NCBI GenBank assembly: GCA_013214445.1
Contig: JABSPG010000023.1
Coordinates: 1-17,912 of the forward strand
DNA: 17,912 nt
Reading direction: 5' to 3'
Source: Ekhidna sp.
GTDB lineage: Bacteria; Bacteroidota; Bacteroidia; Cytophagales; Cyclobacteriaceae
Part shown: in pieces, positions 1 to 8,107 of the stretch
Numbering within the stretch: position 1 is the first letter of the stretch
Layout: each line of letters opens with the position of its first letter
Translations under genes and position numbers: made by a program
Notes under the pieces: generated by a model
Database searches by the model: none
The model's input: only the letters and a program-made list of their open reading frames with translations
What the model was told of the DNA's origin: nothing

Positions 1-1849
1 CAATGAATGTTGTCCCTTTATCCACTTCACTATTTACCTCGATTGTTCCTTTATTGAGCTTGACAAAATCGTAAACCAATTGCAGACCAAGACCCAAACC
101 GGTTTCACCAGAAGTCCCTTTGGTTGATAGCTTTTCATTCAACTTGAACAACTGTTGCAAACTCTCTTTAGACATACCAACACCGGTATCCGATACTTCT
201 ATTTTTGCTTTATCTCCATCTACATAGGCCTTAATGGAAACACCTCCTGATTCCTGAGTGAATTTTATTGAGTTAGTTACCAGGTTTCTAAGAATTGTGG
301 AAGTTGTATTCCTGTCTACATAGAGCTTGAGTTCCTCCTCGATATCGTACGATAGCTTGATGCCCTTAGAAGTGGCCATCTCCTCAAATAATGAAGACAT
401 GTCATCTAGCATAAATCTCATGCTAATCTCCTCAGGCATGTATGGGAAGTGTCCTCTCTGGTTCAATGCCCAAGTCAGCAGGTTATTTAGAAGTTTGGTT
501 AGGCTTCCAATGGATTGATCCATTTTATCAATCATTTCCATTGATTGCTCTGGTGTCCCCTTTCTCATATAGATTCTTGAGATCGTGACAAGACCAGAAA
601 GTGTATGAACTGGACCTCTCAAATCATGCGAAATAATAGAGAAGAACTTATCTTTTGTCTGGTTAAGTATTTGCAAGGAATCTTTCTGTTCCTGCAATTG
701 CGTATTCAATCTATTTTTTGTCTTTAAGAAAGAGTAAACAATAATTAAGAGGATAATAAAAACAACAAGTAAAATCGACCCAATAACGATAATCACTTGA
801 TTTTTTTCTTTCTCAGACGTCAAAAAATCGACCTCTGCTTGCTTGCGTCCTACCTCATACTCCGTGCGAAGGTTTGCCAATTCTTGGGTCGTCTTCACAT
901 TTTGAATGCTGTCACGAAAGGCAAAATAATCCGACTGATAGGCTAATGCACTCTCATAGTTCTTTTGTCGTTGATGTAATCTGTACAAGATGAATGAAGC
1001 GTCTCTGACTTGTTCTTTCAGACCTTCAGACTTTGCCAGCTCTAACCCTTTCTTAGTATACTTAATTGCTTCAAGATCATTTCCCTCTTCTAGAAAAATA
1101 TTACCTAATTGATTGTAGTAATCGGCCATGCCATAGGTATCACCTAAAGGTTCTAGCAATTGTATGGCTTTAAATAGGTCGGTCTTAGCTCGAGTGATGT
1201 TGTTACGCTTCCAATAGATCAATGCTCGATTTCCGATGATGTAAGCTAGGCCTATGTCCATACCTATATCTTGCAATATTGGCTCGGCTTCATTGTAATA
1301 AGCCATTGCCGAATCATAACGAGTAGTTAGATAATAATCGTATCCAGTATTAAGAAGTGTTAGCGCCAACTGTTGTTTACCCCCAACCCTTCTCAGAATT
1401 GCAATTGTTTTTGATCCGTACAAAAGTGCATTTTCAGAATCTCCATTCTGAGTGTAACAATTAGAAATTTCAGCGTAAATCTCAGCGACCAGATTCAAGT
1501 ATCTATCATCAGCTTGCACGGTACTTGCAGCTAAAAATTGAAATTTTAATGCATCTTCCAAATCTCCCATTAGCCTATGACCAATGCCAATATTTGTGTA
1601 GGCTTTAGCAATAAATTCAACACTTCTGTTTTTCTCTGCAATAGCCAAGAGCGCATTGCCGTATCGCAAGACATCAGTTGGAGAATCTGAGTAGGCAGAT
1701 AGCCAATACAGTACAGACATTTCCTGTTCAGTAGAGATCTCTCCCTGCCCAATCAACCTTCGTAAGCTATCAGTCTTTAACTCGTTTTGGCCGTAGGCCG
1801 TGTTTACGACGAATACAAAGAATAGTAGGTTAAAAAACCTACGAAACAT
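1..1849 (-). CDS. TPR-containing membrane sensor histidine kinase (3' end beyond window)
   Basis: About 616 codons are visible from ATG at 1849; the C-terminus lies outside the window. Order of parts: signal peptide (about residues 1-21, ending AYGQ); a helical TPR-type sensor region (about 25-345) with repeats such as the stretch around NQLGNIFLEEGND; one transmembrane helix at about 352-375; a short coiled coil; then the kinase core. The H-box is ISHDLRGP with predicted phosphoacceptor His408. The N-box Asn is about residue 526 (LVTNSIKFT). The ATP lid has DTGVG starting at Asp554, followed by GLGLGL. The family autophosphorylates on His and passes phosphate to a response regulator. No regulator is fused in the visible part, so the partner is unknown. 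The TPR part should face the periplasm, judging from the signal peptide and single membrane pass (inference). It starts 11 bp after the stop of the lipoprotein gene at 1861-2505, so the two are probably co-transcribed. There is no clear Shine-Dalgarno. Confidence 0.93.
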   Translation of the reverse strand, partial: MFRRFFNLLFFVFVVNTAYGQNELKTDSLRRLIGQGEISTEQEMSVLYWLSAYSDSPTDVLRYGNALLAIAEKNRSVEFIAKAYTNIGIGHRLMGDLEDALKFQFLAASTVQADDRYLNLVAEIYAEISNCYTQNGDSENALLYGSKTIAILRRVGGKQQLALTLLNTGYDYYLTTRYDSAMAYYNEAEPILQDIGMDIGLAYIIGNRALIYWKRNNITRAKTDLFKAIQLLEPLGDTYGMADYYNQLGNIFLEEGNDLEAIKYTKKGLELAKSEGLKEQVRDASFILYRLHQRQKNYESALAYQSDYFAFRDSIQNVKTTQELANLRTEYEVGRKQAEVDFLTSEKEKNQVIIVIGSILLVVFIILLIIVYSFLKTKNRLNTQLQEQKDSLQILNQTKDKFFSIISHDLRGPVHTLSGLVTISRIYMRKGTPEQSMEMIDKMDQSIGSLTKLLNNLLTWALNQRGHFPYMPEEISMRFMLDDMSSLFEEMATSKGIKLSYDIEEELKLYVDRNTTSTILRNLVTNSIKFTQESGGVSIKAYVDGDKAKIEVSDTGVGMSKESLQQLFKLNEKLSTKGTSGETGLGLGLQLVYDFVKLNKGTIEVNSEVDKGTTFI

Positions 1850-1860
1850 GCAAGCAACCA

Positions 1861-2505
1861 CTATTTTGAAACGCTAGCACTTCTTTCAGATCCCTTTACC
1901 CTAATCTTTGGATCTAGTCTAATCGACTCTCCAGTGTAGCCATCGTATTGATATAAGATGTCATACTTTAATAGCACTTCCTTGTCATCATAACTATCCT
2001 CTTCATCATCCGTCTCGTCTCCTTCCTCAGTATCATAATCTTCTTCTTGGTTAGCTGCAACTTCCTCTCTTGTAGGAACTCTTAGTAGCCATAAGCGACC
2101 AAAGTTGATTTCTTCAGGAAACACTCGAAGGAATTTCTCAGCCATTGCATCAAATTCTACTCCATCCAACTCGGACATACCTGATCCAGAATACCAAAAA
2201 ATCCATTCTCCATAGTCAACAACGGCGGTTATTGATTCTTCACCCAAGACCTGATACCCTTCGTAATCATCTCGGTTGGTATCAAAGTACACTTCACCAT
2301 CCATGTATTTGAATACGGTAATGGAATAGCTCTGATTTCTTCTCCCTCCTTCTTTCTTAAGGAAGTCATCTACTAGGCTTGATGCTTCTGTCAGATCCTG
2401 ATCTATTACATCCGTTTGCTGGGTAAGCTCCTGTTCTTGGCAGGCAAAGATGACCATAGATATTCCAGCTAAAACTAAGGCGATCTTTTTAGTAAAGTGT
2501 TTCAT
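1861..2505 (-). CDS. Acidic lipoprotein of unknown function upstream of sensor kinase
   Basis: This 214-residue protein is not recognised as a named family. The N-terminus is a lipoprotein-type signal: KK, a hydrophobic run, then IFAC with the lipidated Cys at residue 22. A Gln/Glu/Asp-rich linker follows. The middle (about 55-145) is mixed, with many aromatic residues. A very acidic stretch (about 152-176, mostly Asp and Glu) precedes a basic C-terminus (RVKGSERSASVSK). The family role is unknown; the acidic patch could bind cations or a basic partner, but that is speculation. The gene precedes the TPR histidine kinase by 11 bp on the same strand. The protein may therefore sit in the envelope near the kinase sensor domain, as a ligand-side accessory or an independent co-regulated product. 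It diverges from the LOG gene at 2697. A near match to the Bacteroidota -7 box (TACTTTTA) lies about 45 bp upstream of the ATG. Confidence 0.85.
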   Translation of the reverse strand: MKHFTKKIALVLAGISMVIFACQEQELTQQTDVIDQDLTEASSLVDDFLKKEGGRRNQSYSITVFKYMDGEVYFDTNRDDYEGYQVLGEESITAVVDYGEWIFWYSGSGMSELDGVEFDAMAEKFLRVFPEEINFGRLWLLRVPTREEVAANQEEDYDTEEGDETDDEEDSYDDKEVLLKYDILYQYDGYTGESIRLDPKIRVKGSERSASVSK

Positions 2506-2696
2506 TAACGTGTTTAAATAGTTATGTACAAATCAGGCGATCGGAGTAAAAGTAATACAGGAATATGACGCTTGCTATAGATACCTGTTACCGTTATTCT
2601 GTTTTCGGTAAACAATTCAATAAAAGCTATGAATATCGTAAAAGAATTGATGTTTCTTCTTTTAAACCTTCGGACCTCTTTCCATACATTAGCATG

Positions 2697-3236
2697 ATGA
2701 ATCGTATTGCTATTTTCTGCGGATCAAAGGCAGGTAGAAACTCAGCCTACACAGAAGCTACAAAAGACCTAGTAAGCATAATAGCCCAGCAAAAGATTGA
2801 AATTGTTTATGGAGGCGGTGCTGTGGGATTGATGGGCATTGTAGCAGAAACTGCTTTGGCCAACGGGGGAACCATCACGGGTGTAATTCCTGAAAAGCTC
2901 TATGAAATGGAAGTGGCACACACAGGACTAACCAAACTATACCGAGTCAAAGACATGCATGAAAGAAAAGCACTAATGGCCGACTTATCCGATGCATTTA
3001 TTGCATTACCCGGAGGTGTAGGAACCCTAGAAGAAATAACGGAAGTAATGACTTGGTCACAACTTGGGTATCATGCAAAACCTTGTGCATTTCTAAATAC
3101 GCTGGGCTATTATGATCACTTCCTACAGTTCTTTGATCATATGGAAAATCAAGGGTTTCTGTATAAGTCGATTCATGAACAATGCATTATATCTAATTCA
3201 CCAAGGGACTTAATCGACAAACTATTGATGTGTTAG
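2697..3236 (+). CDS. LOG-family protein (TIGR00730-type nucleoside 5'-monophosphate phosphoribohydrolase)
   Basis: The product is about 179 residues from ATG at 2697, a normal length for the family. Diagnostic motifs numbered from this start: an N-terminal Rossmann strand followed by CGSKAG; GGGAVGLMG at 39-47; and the family signature PGGVGTLEE at 105-113, with a MHERKALM segment just before it. LOG enzymes release a base from nucleoside monophosphates, such as cytokinin riboside 5'-monophosphate or AMP. The bacterial role is often unclear and the substrate cannot be read from the sequence. The reading frame is open upstream to an ATG at 2565. That extension of 43-44 residues does not look like family sequence and would break the usual start just before the first beta strand, so the start MNRIAIF (or the adjacent ATG at 2694) is preferred. 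The gene is transcribed away from the lipoprotein-kinase pair and converges on the TMEM175-like gene, with 28 bp between stops. Confidence 0.92.
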   Translation: MNRIAIFCGSKAGRNSAYTEATKDLVSIIAQQKIEIVYGGGAVGLMGIVAETALANGGTITGVIPEKLYEMEVAHTGLTKLYRVKDMHERKALMADLSDAFIALPGGVGTLEEITEVMTWSQLGYHAKPCAFLNTLGYYDHFLQFFDHMENQGFLYKSIHEQCIISNSPRDLIDKLLMC

Positions 3237-3264
3237 ACTTCAATTTTACGTTCTGAAACTAGGC

Positions 3265-4005
3265 TCAGACCAATAATGATTTTGCCTTTTTTCTCATTCT
3301 TGAGCCAAAAATTGTCATCACTGGAGAGGATAGAAAATAGGTAAATCCTGCTACCACAAAATTGATTTGATCACTTCCAAAGGGCTCGATGAATGCAATA
3401 AGACCAGACAAGAAGGGAATGGAACCCAACAATAGATTGGTCCAAATGCTAATTTTTGTCAAGTAAATCTCGTATTGACTAAGTTCTAAGTCAACTCTCC
3501 TTTTATATGCATGTCGATACAACAATGCCAACGAGCAAAAAATGATTGCAGCACCAAAACCATAGGAAGTCATGAGGAACGATGCATCCATATCTTTTGC
3601 ATACTGCTCATTAAACCGAGTAAAATCATCAATGATGATACTTCGATACAACTCAAAAAGTAAGGTCATCAAAAACTTAAGTGGATACACGTAAATCAAA
3701 AGTACAAACAGAGAAAAAGTGTTGATTACCACCGTCTTAACATCCTGCAGTCCATATCTGATGAAAAAGATATAGTGCTGGTACCAGATCACAACGATCA
3801 ATACTACACATAAAAAGAATGGCAAAATATCCCTGAAAGATTCCTTGAGCTGTGCAAAGGACTCAGGAACTGAAGAGGATAATATGACAAGCGTCACAGC
3901 AAATGCAAACACTGCATCACTGAAAGTTTCAATACGAGTCTGATTCAATCCTCGATAAGTGAAGTTTGGGTCATGTCCCACCAAATGGTTCTTTATTTCT
4001 CTCAT
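3265..4005 (-). CDS. TMEM175-family (DUF1211) six-helix membrane protein, probable potassium channel
   Basis: A 246-residue integral membrane protein with about six hydrophobic segments. The first helix carries the family hallmark R-x-x-x-F-S-D: RIETFSDAVFAFAVTL, with Arg24, Phe28, Ser29 and Asp30. Established family knowledge: bacterial TMEM175 homologues assemble as tetrameric K+-selective leak channels that lack the classical selectivity filter. The motif supports family membership, while conductance and selectivity here are inferred. Helices follow at roughly 60-80, 90-115, 145-165, 185-205 and 210-235, with a longer hydrophilic loop around 120-140 (IDDFTRFNEQ). The C-terminus is basic (RMRKKAKS), as expected for a cytoplasmic end. 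The gene stands alone, convergent with the LOG gene and divergent from the Ig-like gene at 4196. No terminator was found after its stop. Confidence 0.88.
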   Translation of the reverse strand: MREIKNHLVGHDPNFTYRGLNQTRIETFSDAVFAFAVTLVILSSSVPESFAQLKESFRDILPFFLCVVLIVVIWYQHYIFFIRYGLQDVKTVVINTFSLFVLLIYVYPLKFLMTLLFELYRSIIIDDFTRFNEQYAKDMDASFLMTSYGFGAAIIFCSLALLYRHAYKRRVDLELSQYEIYLTKISIWTNLLLGSIPFLSGLIAFIEPFGSDQINFVVAGFTYFLSSPVMTIFGSRMRKKAKSLLV

Positions 4006-4195
4006 GTAGGAAGCTTTTGATCTATCAATGATAATGATTCATAGGAAACTTTTCTAGTCGGCACAGCCTTCCAGACCTCTCGCTATTTATTGGAATTCTT
4101 CAATAAAACATCAGTATTAGACGTTATGGTTTTTATTTTGTGGATATCTTCTTGTAACCTCAAATCCACCAATTGCACACAAAAACGAGAAATCA

Positions 4196-5329
4196 GTGAA
4201 ATCAACCATATCAAACTATAAATCTTACTTTTTGCTTTGCCTACTTTTTTCTGTAGCCATTTACAGCGCTTCCGGTCAGAGTTTTTTTTCCATTGAAATC
4301 TTACCAAACTCAAGTAAGTATGGATCTGTGAGCACCCGTTTGGTACCACAAGAAATTATCACTAAGATTCAGGGCGAGAACTTTAAATTCGATGAATGGT
4401 CTTCGTTTTTCAGTATAAAATCGAACCCTAATGAGGCTCCAGTCAGAGGTTCCTATAGAATAGAAAATAACAACATTGTTTTTCGTCCCATGACTAAACC
4501 TGATCCTAAGCTCAGGTATCTAGTAACCTTCTCCTATCAAGCGCTTTCGATTGTACTTTCAGAGGAACTGGAAGAGCAGTCAGTCTACACGGACATTGCA
4601 TCTTTTGCACCTCCAGAGAGTACACAACCTGAAATTGTTTCTGTCACTCCGGATCTAGAGATAGTACCTGCAAATCTTATACGTTTTTATGTTTTCTTCT
4701 CAGCTCCAATGGGAAATGAAAACCCGTACAACTTCATCAACATTAAAGATAAAAATGGCATATCACTTGAGGATCCATTTGTCATTGTCCCCGAAGGCTT
4801 GTGGAATATTGATAGAAATAGGTTGACACTGCTGCTGCATCCAGGGAGTGAAGGTGATGATCTAGTTGAAGGTGATGTGCTGAGGGCTGGAAATGACTAT
4901 CAACTGGAGATCGATGAGAACTGGAAAGGGGCAAGTGGTCAAAAACTAAAAGAGAGCTTTACTAGGGAGATAAATGCCACCAACCCATTGAGAAGGGCGA
5001 TCAATGTTAACCTATGGGCTCTTAGAGCAGAGCAGAATCAGTTGGCCAGCCTGACCATAGTAACAGATCACCCACTTGATCAACCTTTGGCAAAACGGAT
5101 GTTGTACATCAGAAACAAGCAAGGACAAATCCTTCCATCTCAAGTGGAATTTACTAGCCCGGAGAAGCTGAGAATACTGTGGAGACCTGAAGGGTCCACA
5201 GAGCTTGAACTTCATATCGACCACCGTTTAGAAGATGTCTGCGGCAATACTCCTTTGTATGCCTTTGACAAACAAGACGAAGCAAAAACTCAATCAGGCG
5301 AGATTATGCTCAATTTCAAAATAAACTAG
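4196..5329 (+). CDS. Secreted Ig-like-domain protein of unknown function
   Basis: A 377-residue protein starting with GTG at 4196; this start gives a complete signal peptide (about residues 1-27, hydrophobic core YFLLCLLFSVAIYSA, likely cut before Gln28). The mature protein is predicted beta-rich. An N-terminal part (about 30-135) ends with a segment like the edge of an Ig-like fold (GSYRIENNNIVFRP). A second part (about 140-260) begins PEIVSVTPDLEIVPANLIRF and contains FSAPMG, the FS-x-PM pattern of bacterial Ig-like (Big_5/SbsA-like) domains. A third part (about 265-375) ends with a Cys-containing loop (DVCGNT). The overall pattern resembles envelope proteins annotated only as hypothetical or Ig-like; no enzymatic motif is visible. 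The product is likely periplasmic or at the outer surface. It is followed after 213 bp by the WG-repeat gene on the same strand. A hairpin after its stop lacks a plus-strand T-run, so it is not a clear terminator for this gene. Confidence 0.8.
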   Translation: MKSTISNYKSYFLLCLLFSVAIYSASGQSFFSIEILPNSSKYGSVSTRLVPQEIITKIQGENFKFDEWSSFFSIKSNPNEAPVRGSYRIENNNIVFRPMTKPDPKLRYLVTFSYQALSIVLSEELEEQSVYTDIASFAPPESTQPEIVSVTPDLEIVPANLIRFYVFFSAPMGNENPYNFINIKDKNGISLEDPFVIVPEGLWNIDRNRLTLLLHPGSEGDDLVEGDVLRAGNDYQLEIDENWKGASGQKLKESFTREINATNPLRRAINVNLWALRAEQNQLASLTIVTDHPLDQPLAKRMLYIRNKQGQILPSQVEFTSPEKLRILWRPEGSTELELHIDHRLEDVCGNTPLYAFDKQDEAKTQSGEIMLNFKIN

Positions 5330-5333
5330 GAAC

Positions 5334-5358
5334 AAAAAAAGGAGTACCGAAGTACTCC
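5334..5358 (-). terminator. Intrinsic terminator, minus strand, with UUCG tetraloop
   Basis: On the minus strand, GGAGTAC, loop TTCG, GTACTCC, then TTTTTTT and GTT. The 7-bp stem is perfect and the C(UUCG)G loop is an unusually stable one. On the plus strand the same stem is preceded by A's and followed by CTAAAG, so it would not work as a canonical terminator for the Ig-like gene just upstream. No minus-strand coding gene feeds into it. Confidence 0.85.
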
Positions 5359-5449
5359 CTAAAGCCGATACCAATATGCTGGTTGGATCGAGCTTTGATT
5401 CGACTCTCATCGAATCTAATCACCGCCTAATTTACTCGCCTGTAAATGT
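5334..5449 (-). ncRNA. Candidate structured small RNA: four consecutive hairpins ending in an intrinsic terminator
   Basis: Read on the minus strand, four perfect or near-perfect stem-loops follow one another. (1) 5447-5430: 6-bp stem ATTTAC/GTAAAT, loop AGGCGA. (2) 5416-5397: 7-bp stem GATTCGA/TCGAATC, loop TGAGAG. (3) 5396-5361: stem segments AAAGC/GCTTT, CGAT/ATCG and CCAA/TTGG (13 bp, two single-base bulges), loop CCAGCATA. (4) 5358-5341: 7-bp stem GGAGTAC/GTACTCC closed by a C(TTCG)G tetraloop and followed by seven T. Hairpins 2 and 3 are directly adjacent. The T-run and the stable UUCG loop fix the likely direction as minus, although no minus-strand protein gene lies upstream before coaE, 2.6 kb away. 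A TATATTTA near match to the -7 box (5463-5456) would place a start near 5449, but it lacks a convincing -33 element. The RNA and its size of about 115 nt are inferred; no Rfam family was recognised. Confidence 0.42.
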
Positions 5450-5542
5450 AGATGGTAAATATACCAACTTCAGGCACTTATACCACGAGATGCCAATTAA
5501 AATGGATGGTTTTTTTCTTCATTCATGAGTTAATTTGCCGCC

Positions 5543-8107
5543 ATGCAAAACGCCACTTTGGGATTTCTGTTCTTATGGAGCGTACTTTTCTTTGGTACCG
5601 TAGACCGTATTCAAAAGGCGATCGAAAAGAGAGAGTATGAAAAAGCTGAAGAATTAATTGTAAAGGGGCTAGTAAAAGAGCCAATGAATCCTGGCATTAG
5701 TTACTATCTAGCAGTACTACTATTTGATCAATCATACGCCAAATACAGTATCGACTCAGCTAGAGTCACCATTCAATCGGCAATAGAAAAATACAACAAG
5801 GCTGATGATGAATTAAAAGAGGATTTACTGGAAGACAATATCTCAAAAGAAGTATTGCAAAATCTACTAGAAGATATCAGAGATGTAAGATTTACCAACA
5901 CACTGAGTAATCTATCAATTGCAGCTATCAAAGAGTATCAGTCAGAATTTCCAAATTCCATCTACGATGATATCCTTCTCTATAAGACAGATAGCATTCA
6001 GTTTGGTATAGCCAAAGCACAGCGTACTCAACAGGCACTTGTCAACTTTGTTGAGGATAATCCAACATCCGTTTTTAAAATGGAAGCTGATTCGATATTG
6101 GATTTTATGCGCTTTGGTGAGCTGGAAGAAAAGGGCAACTTGAAAGCATACTATGAGTTCTTGAACGATTACCCATTTACCAGCTATCGCGATCCAATAG
6201 AAAGCTACCTTTTAATGGTGTCCACAGCTTCTGGATCTGAAAAGAGTGTTGATAATTTTCTATTCCTATCTAAATCGAAAAGACTAAGAAAGCGAGCAGC
6301 AGATATTAAGTACTATCTCAATCAAGGTGCAGATCCAAAATATCACCCAAATCAAGATTCCCTAGAGAATGCTGACGAAGTAAATAAGCTTGAACTATTC
6401 CCCATCGTTGAAAAAGGATTAGTTGGTTTTGCAAATGCAAAGGGTTTGATAAGCGTGTCTCCAAAATACGCGGAGGTTTTTGAACAGTATAAATGTGAGA
6501 TTGCCGATGACCATTGGATATTCCTTCCTAATGGACCTGCAGGTAAAATTCTGACAAAGGATGGTAGAGAGCTACTTTCCGATATTGAAGACTATCGTTC
6601 CCTAGACAAAAGTATCGCTCTCGTAAAAAAGAAGAACGGATGGTTCCTGCATCATAAAAGTGGTTTCCAGATTTTGAAGGGAAGTGTGGAAGATGCCGAG
6701 ATTATGACAAATCAATGGATCAAAATACAGCAAAATGAAAAATGGGGATTGGTCTCCATATTTGGTTTAATCATTGCCGAAAGTAAGTATGATGAGATTT
6801 ACCAAAAAGGGGAGTTTTGGATTTTTGAAAAAGACAATCTATTGGCCGCATACAATAAAAAGTTGATGCTGTCTGAGATAGAAGATAGAGGTCTCACTCT
6901 GGAATTCAAGTTCGACGATGTAGAATTTGTCAATGATCAAACAATGATTGGGTTTAGAGGAAAGCGTGAGTGCATGCTAAATTCTGATCTTCAATTCTTA
7001 ATACCTTGGGGGGAATATGAAATCTACCCCGAAAAATCCTACTGGTATTTAAAGTCTAATTTGGGGTATCAGCTCTATGATCAAGAAAAAAGAGATATTG
7101 CTAGTGAGTTCTATACTTATTTGGAATCCAGTGCAGGATGGTTAGCTACAAAAACTGATATAAGGTGGAATCTATGGAATAAGAATAGTGCTGAACCAAC
7201 TGAAACCGGGTATGATTCCATAAAGGTTGTAAATGATTACGCCAGCATTCTAGTAAAGAATGAAATAAGTGAAATCCTATATACCAGTGGCAAACGTTTG
7301 CCTCTAGAAAACGCCTCCCTCACAAGGTTCTCAGCAAAACCGGACTTTGTGAAAATCGATCAAGAAAGTGGAGAAACCCAAGTTTTAGATCAATGGGGAG
7401 AGATCATTCTGGTAGGTGAGTATGAAGAGATTACCTTCATGAATGACACTTTGATAAAGTTCCGTATTGATGGAAAACATGGACTATCCAATACCAGTGG
7501 CAAGGTCATTCTAGAACCAGTTTTTGATAATTTGAATGAAAAAGATGGATTGGTGCTTACTCTTCAAGAAGGGAAAATTGGGAGCTATAACCTCACTAGT
7601 CAAGAATTAATTTCTACGACTTATGAAACAAGGATAACGAAGCTAACAGATAAATATATTGCACAAAAGGACGGTCTGCTAGGACTGATAAACAGCGCTG
7701 AAGAAGAAATTTTATCATTTGCCTACGATGAAATTCAAATCTGGAATGACACGAGCTACCTTGTAAAAAAAGGACAATACTATCAAGTCATAGATCAAGA
7801 AGAAGAACAACTCTATCCTGAAATGGAATACTTAAAAAAGATCATTGAAAATGATGATGAGTCCATCTACAGATTCGTAAAGGATGGGAAGTACGGATTA
7901 GTAAGCAATATGGTGGGGGAATTTCTAGAACCAGAATACTCCGATATATCCAATATTGGAAGTGCATCAAACCCCGTGCTGTTTGCAGACCAACACTTGA
8001 GCAGAGCAGGGTTTCATGTAGTCTCTTATCTCAACCAGAGTGGGGACTTGATCCTGTCTAGGGCTTATACAAAGGAAGAATTCGAGAAACTATTGTGCGA
8101 CAACTAA
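5543..8107 (+). CDS. Large TPR / WG-repeat protein, probably exported or membrane-anchored
   Basis: An 854-residue protein. An in-frame TAA lies three codons before the ATG at 5543, which fixes this as the first possible Met. Residues about 5-20 are hydrophobic (signal peptide or signal anchor; no clear cleavage site). Residues about 20-270 are helical and TPR-like (KAIEKREYEKAEELIVKGL, later an FVEDNPTSVFKMEADSIL segment typical of TPR pairs). From about 285 to the end come diverged WG-type repeats; the clearest are KWGLVS at 400-405, KHGLSN at 645-650 and KYGLVS at 783-788. Each is followed by a G-x-(I/F)-(I/L)-x-(E/P)-x-(Y/F)-(D/S) strand pattern. WG repeats are a short beta-strand family (KWG/WG_beta_rep) of unknown binding role, common in Bacteroidota. 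No catalytic motif is seen. Its last 18 bp overlap the convergent coaE 3' end. No Shine-Dalgarno was found. Confidence 0.85.
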   Translation: MQNATLGFLFLWSVLFFGTVDRIQKAIEKREYEKAEELIVKGLVKEPMNPGISYYLAVLLFDQSYAKYSIDSARVTIQSAIEKYNKADDELKEDLLEDNISKEVLQNLLEDIRDVRFTNTLSNLSIAAIKEYQSEFPNSIYDDILLYKTDSIQFGIAKAQRTQQALVNFVEDNPTSVFKMEADSILDFMRFGELEEKGNLKAYYEFLNDYPFTSYRDPIESYLLMVSTASGSEKSVDNFLFLSKSKRLRKRAADIKYYLNQGADPKYHPNQDSLENADEVNKLELFPIVEKGLVGFANAKGLISVSPKYAEVFEQYKCEIADDHWIFLPNGPAGKILTKDGRELLSDIEDYRSLDKSIALVKKKNGWFLHHKSGFQILKGSVEDAEIMTNQWIKIQQNEKWGLVSIFGLIIAESKYDEIYQKGEFWIFEKDNLLAAYNKKLMLSEIEDRGLTLEFKFDDVEFVNDQTMIGFRGKRECMLNSDLQFLIPWGEYEIYPEKSYWYLKSNLGYQLYDQEKRDIASEFYTYLESSAGWLATKTDIRWNLWNKNSAEPTETGYDSIKVVNDYASILVKNEISEILYTSGKRLPLENASLTRFSAKPDFVKIDQESGETQVLDQWGEIILVGEYEEITFMNDTLIKFRIDGKHGLSNTSGKVILEPVFDNLNEKDGLVLTLQEGKIGSYNLTSQELISTTYETRITKLTDKYIAQKDGLLGLINSAEEEILSFAYDEIQIWNDTSYLVKKGQYYQVIDQEEEQLYPEMEYLKKIIENDDESIYRFVKDGKYGLVSNMVGEFLEPEYSDISNIGSASNPVLFADQHLSRAGFHVVSYLNQSGDLILSRAYTKEEFEKLLCDN

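Noticed and set aside
2565..2696. N-terminal extension of the LOG protein from an upstream in-frame ATG
   Set aside because: The 43-44 extra residues do not resemble the family, and the normal first beta strand begins at MNRIAIF; the extension is probably leader DNA that happens to be open.
4083..4349. Minus-strand reading frame of 88 codons
   Set aside because: It overlaps the signal-peptide region of the Ig-like gene on the other strand and has no recognisable protein features.
5341..5358. Hairpin as terminator of the Ig-like gene on the plus strand
   Set aside because: No T-run follows the stem on the plus strand; the T-run exists only in the minus direction.
5361..5429. Possible tRNA or tmRNA remnant (GATTCGA and TCGAATC resemble a T-arm)
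   Set aside because: No acceptor stem, anticodon arm or CCA end could be placed; the bases are better explained as the hairpins of the candidate small RNA.
5452..5640. Plus-strand reading frame of 62 codons before the WG-repeat gene
   Set aside because: It runs into the WG gene in another frame, and its composition is unlike a real small protein; the WG frame has strong coding support.
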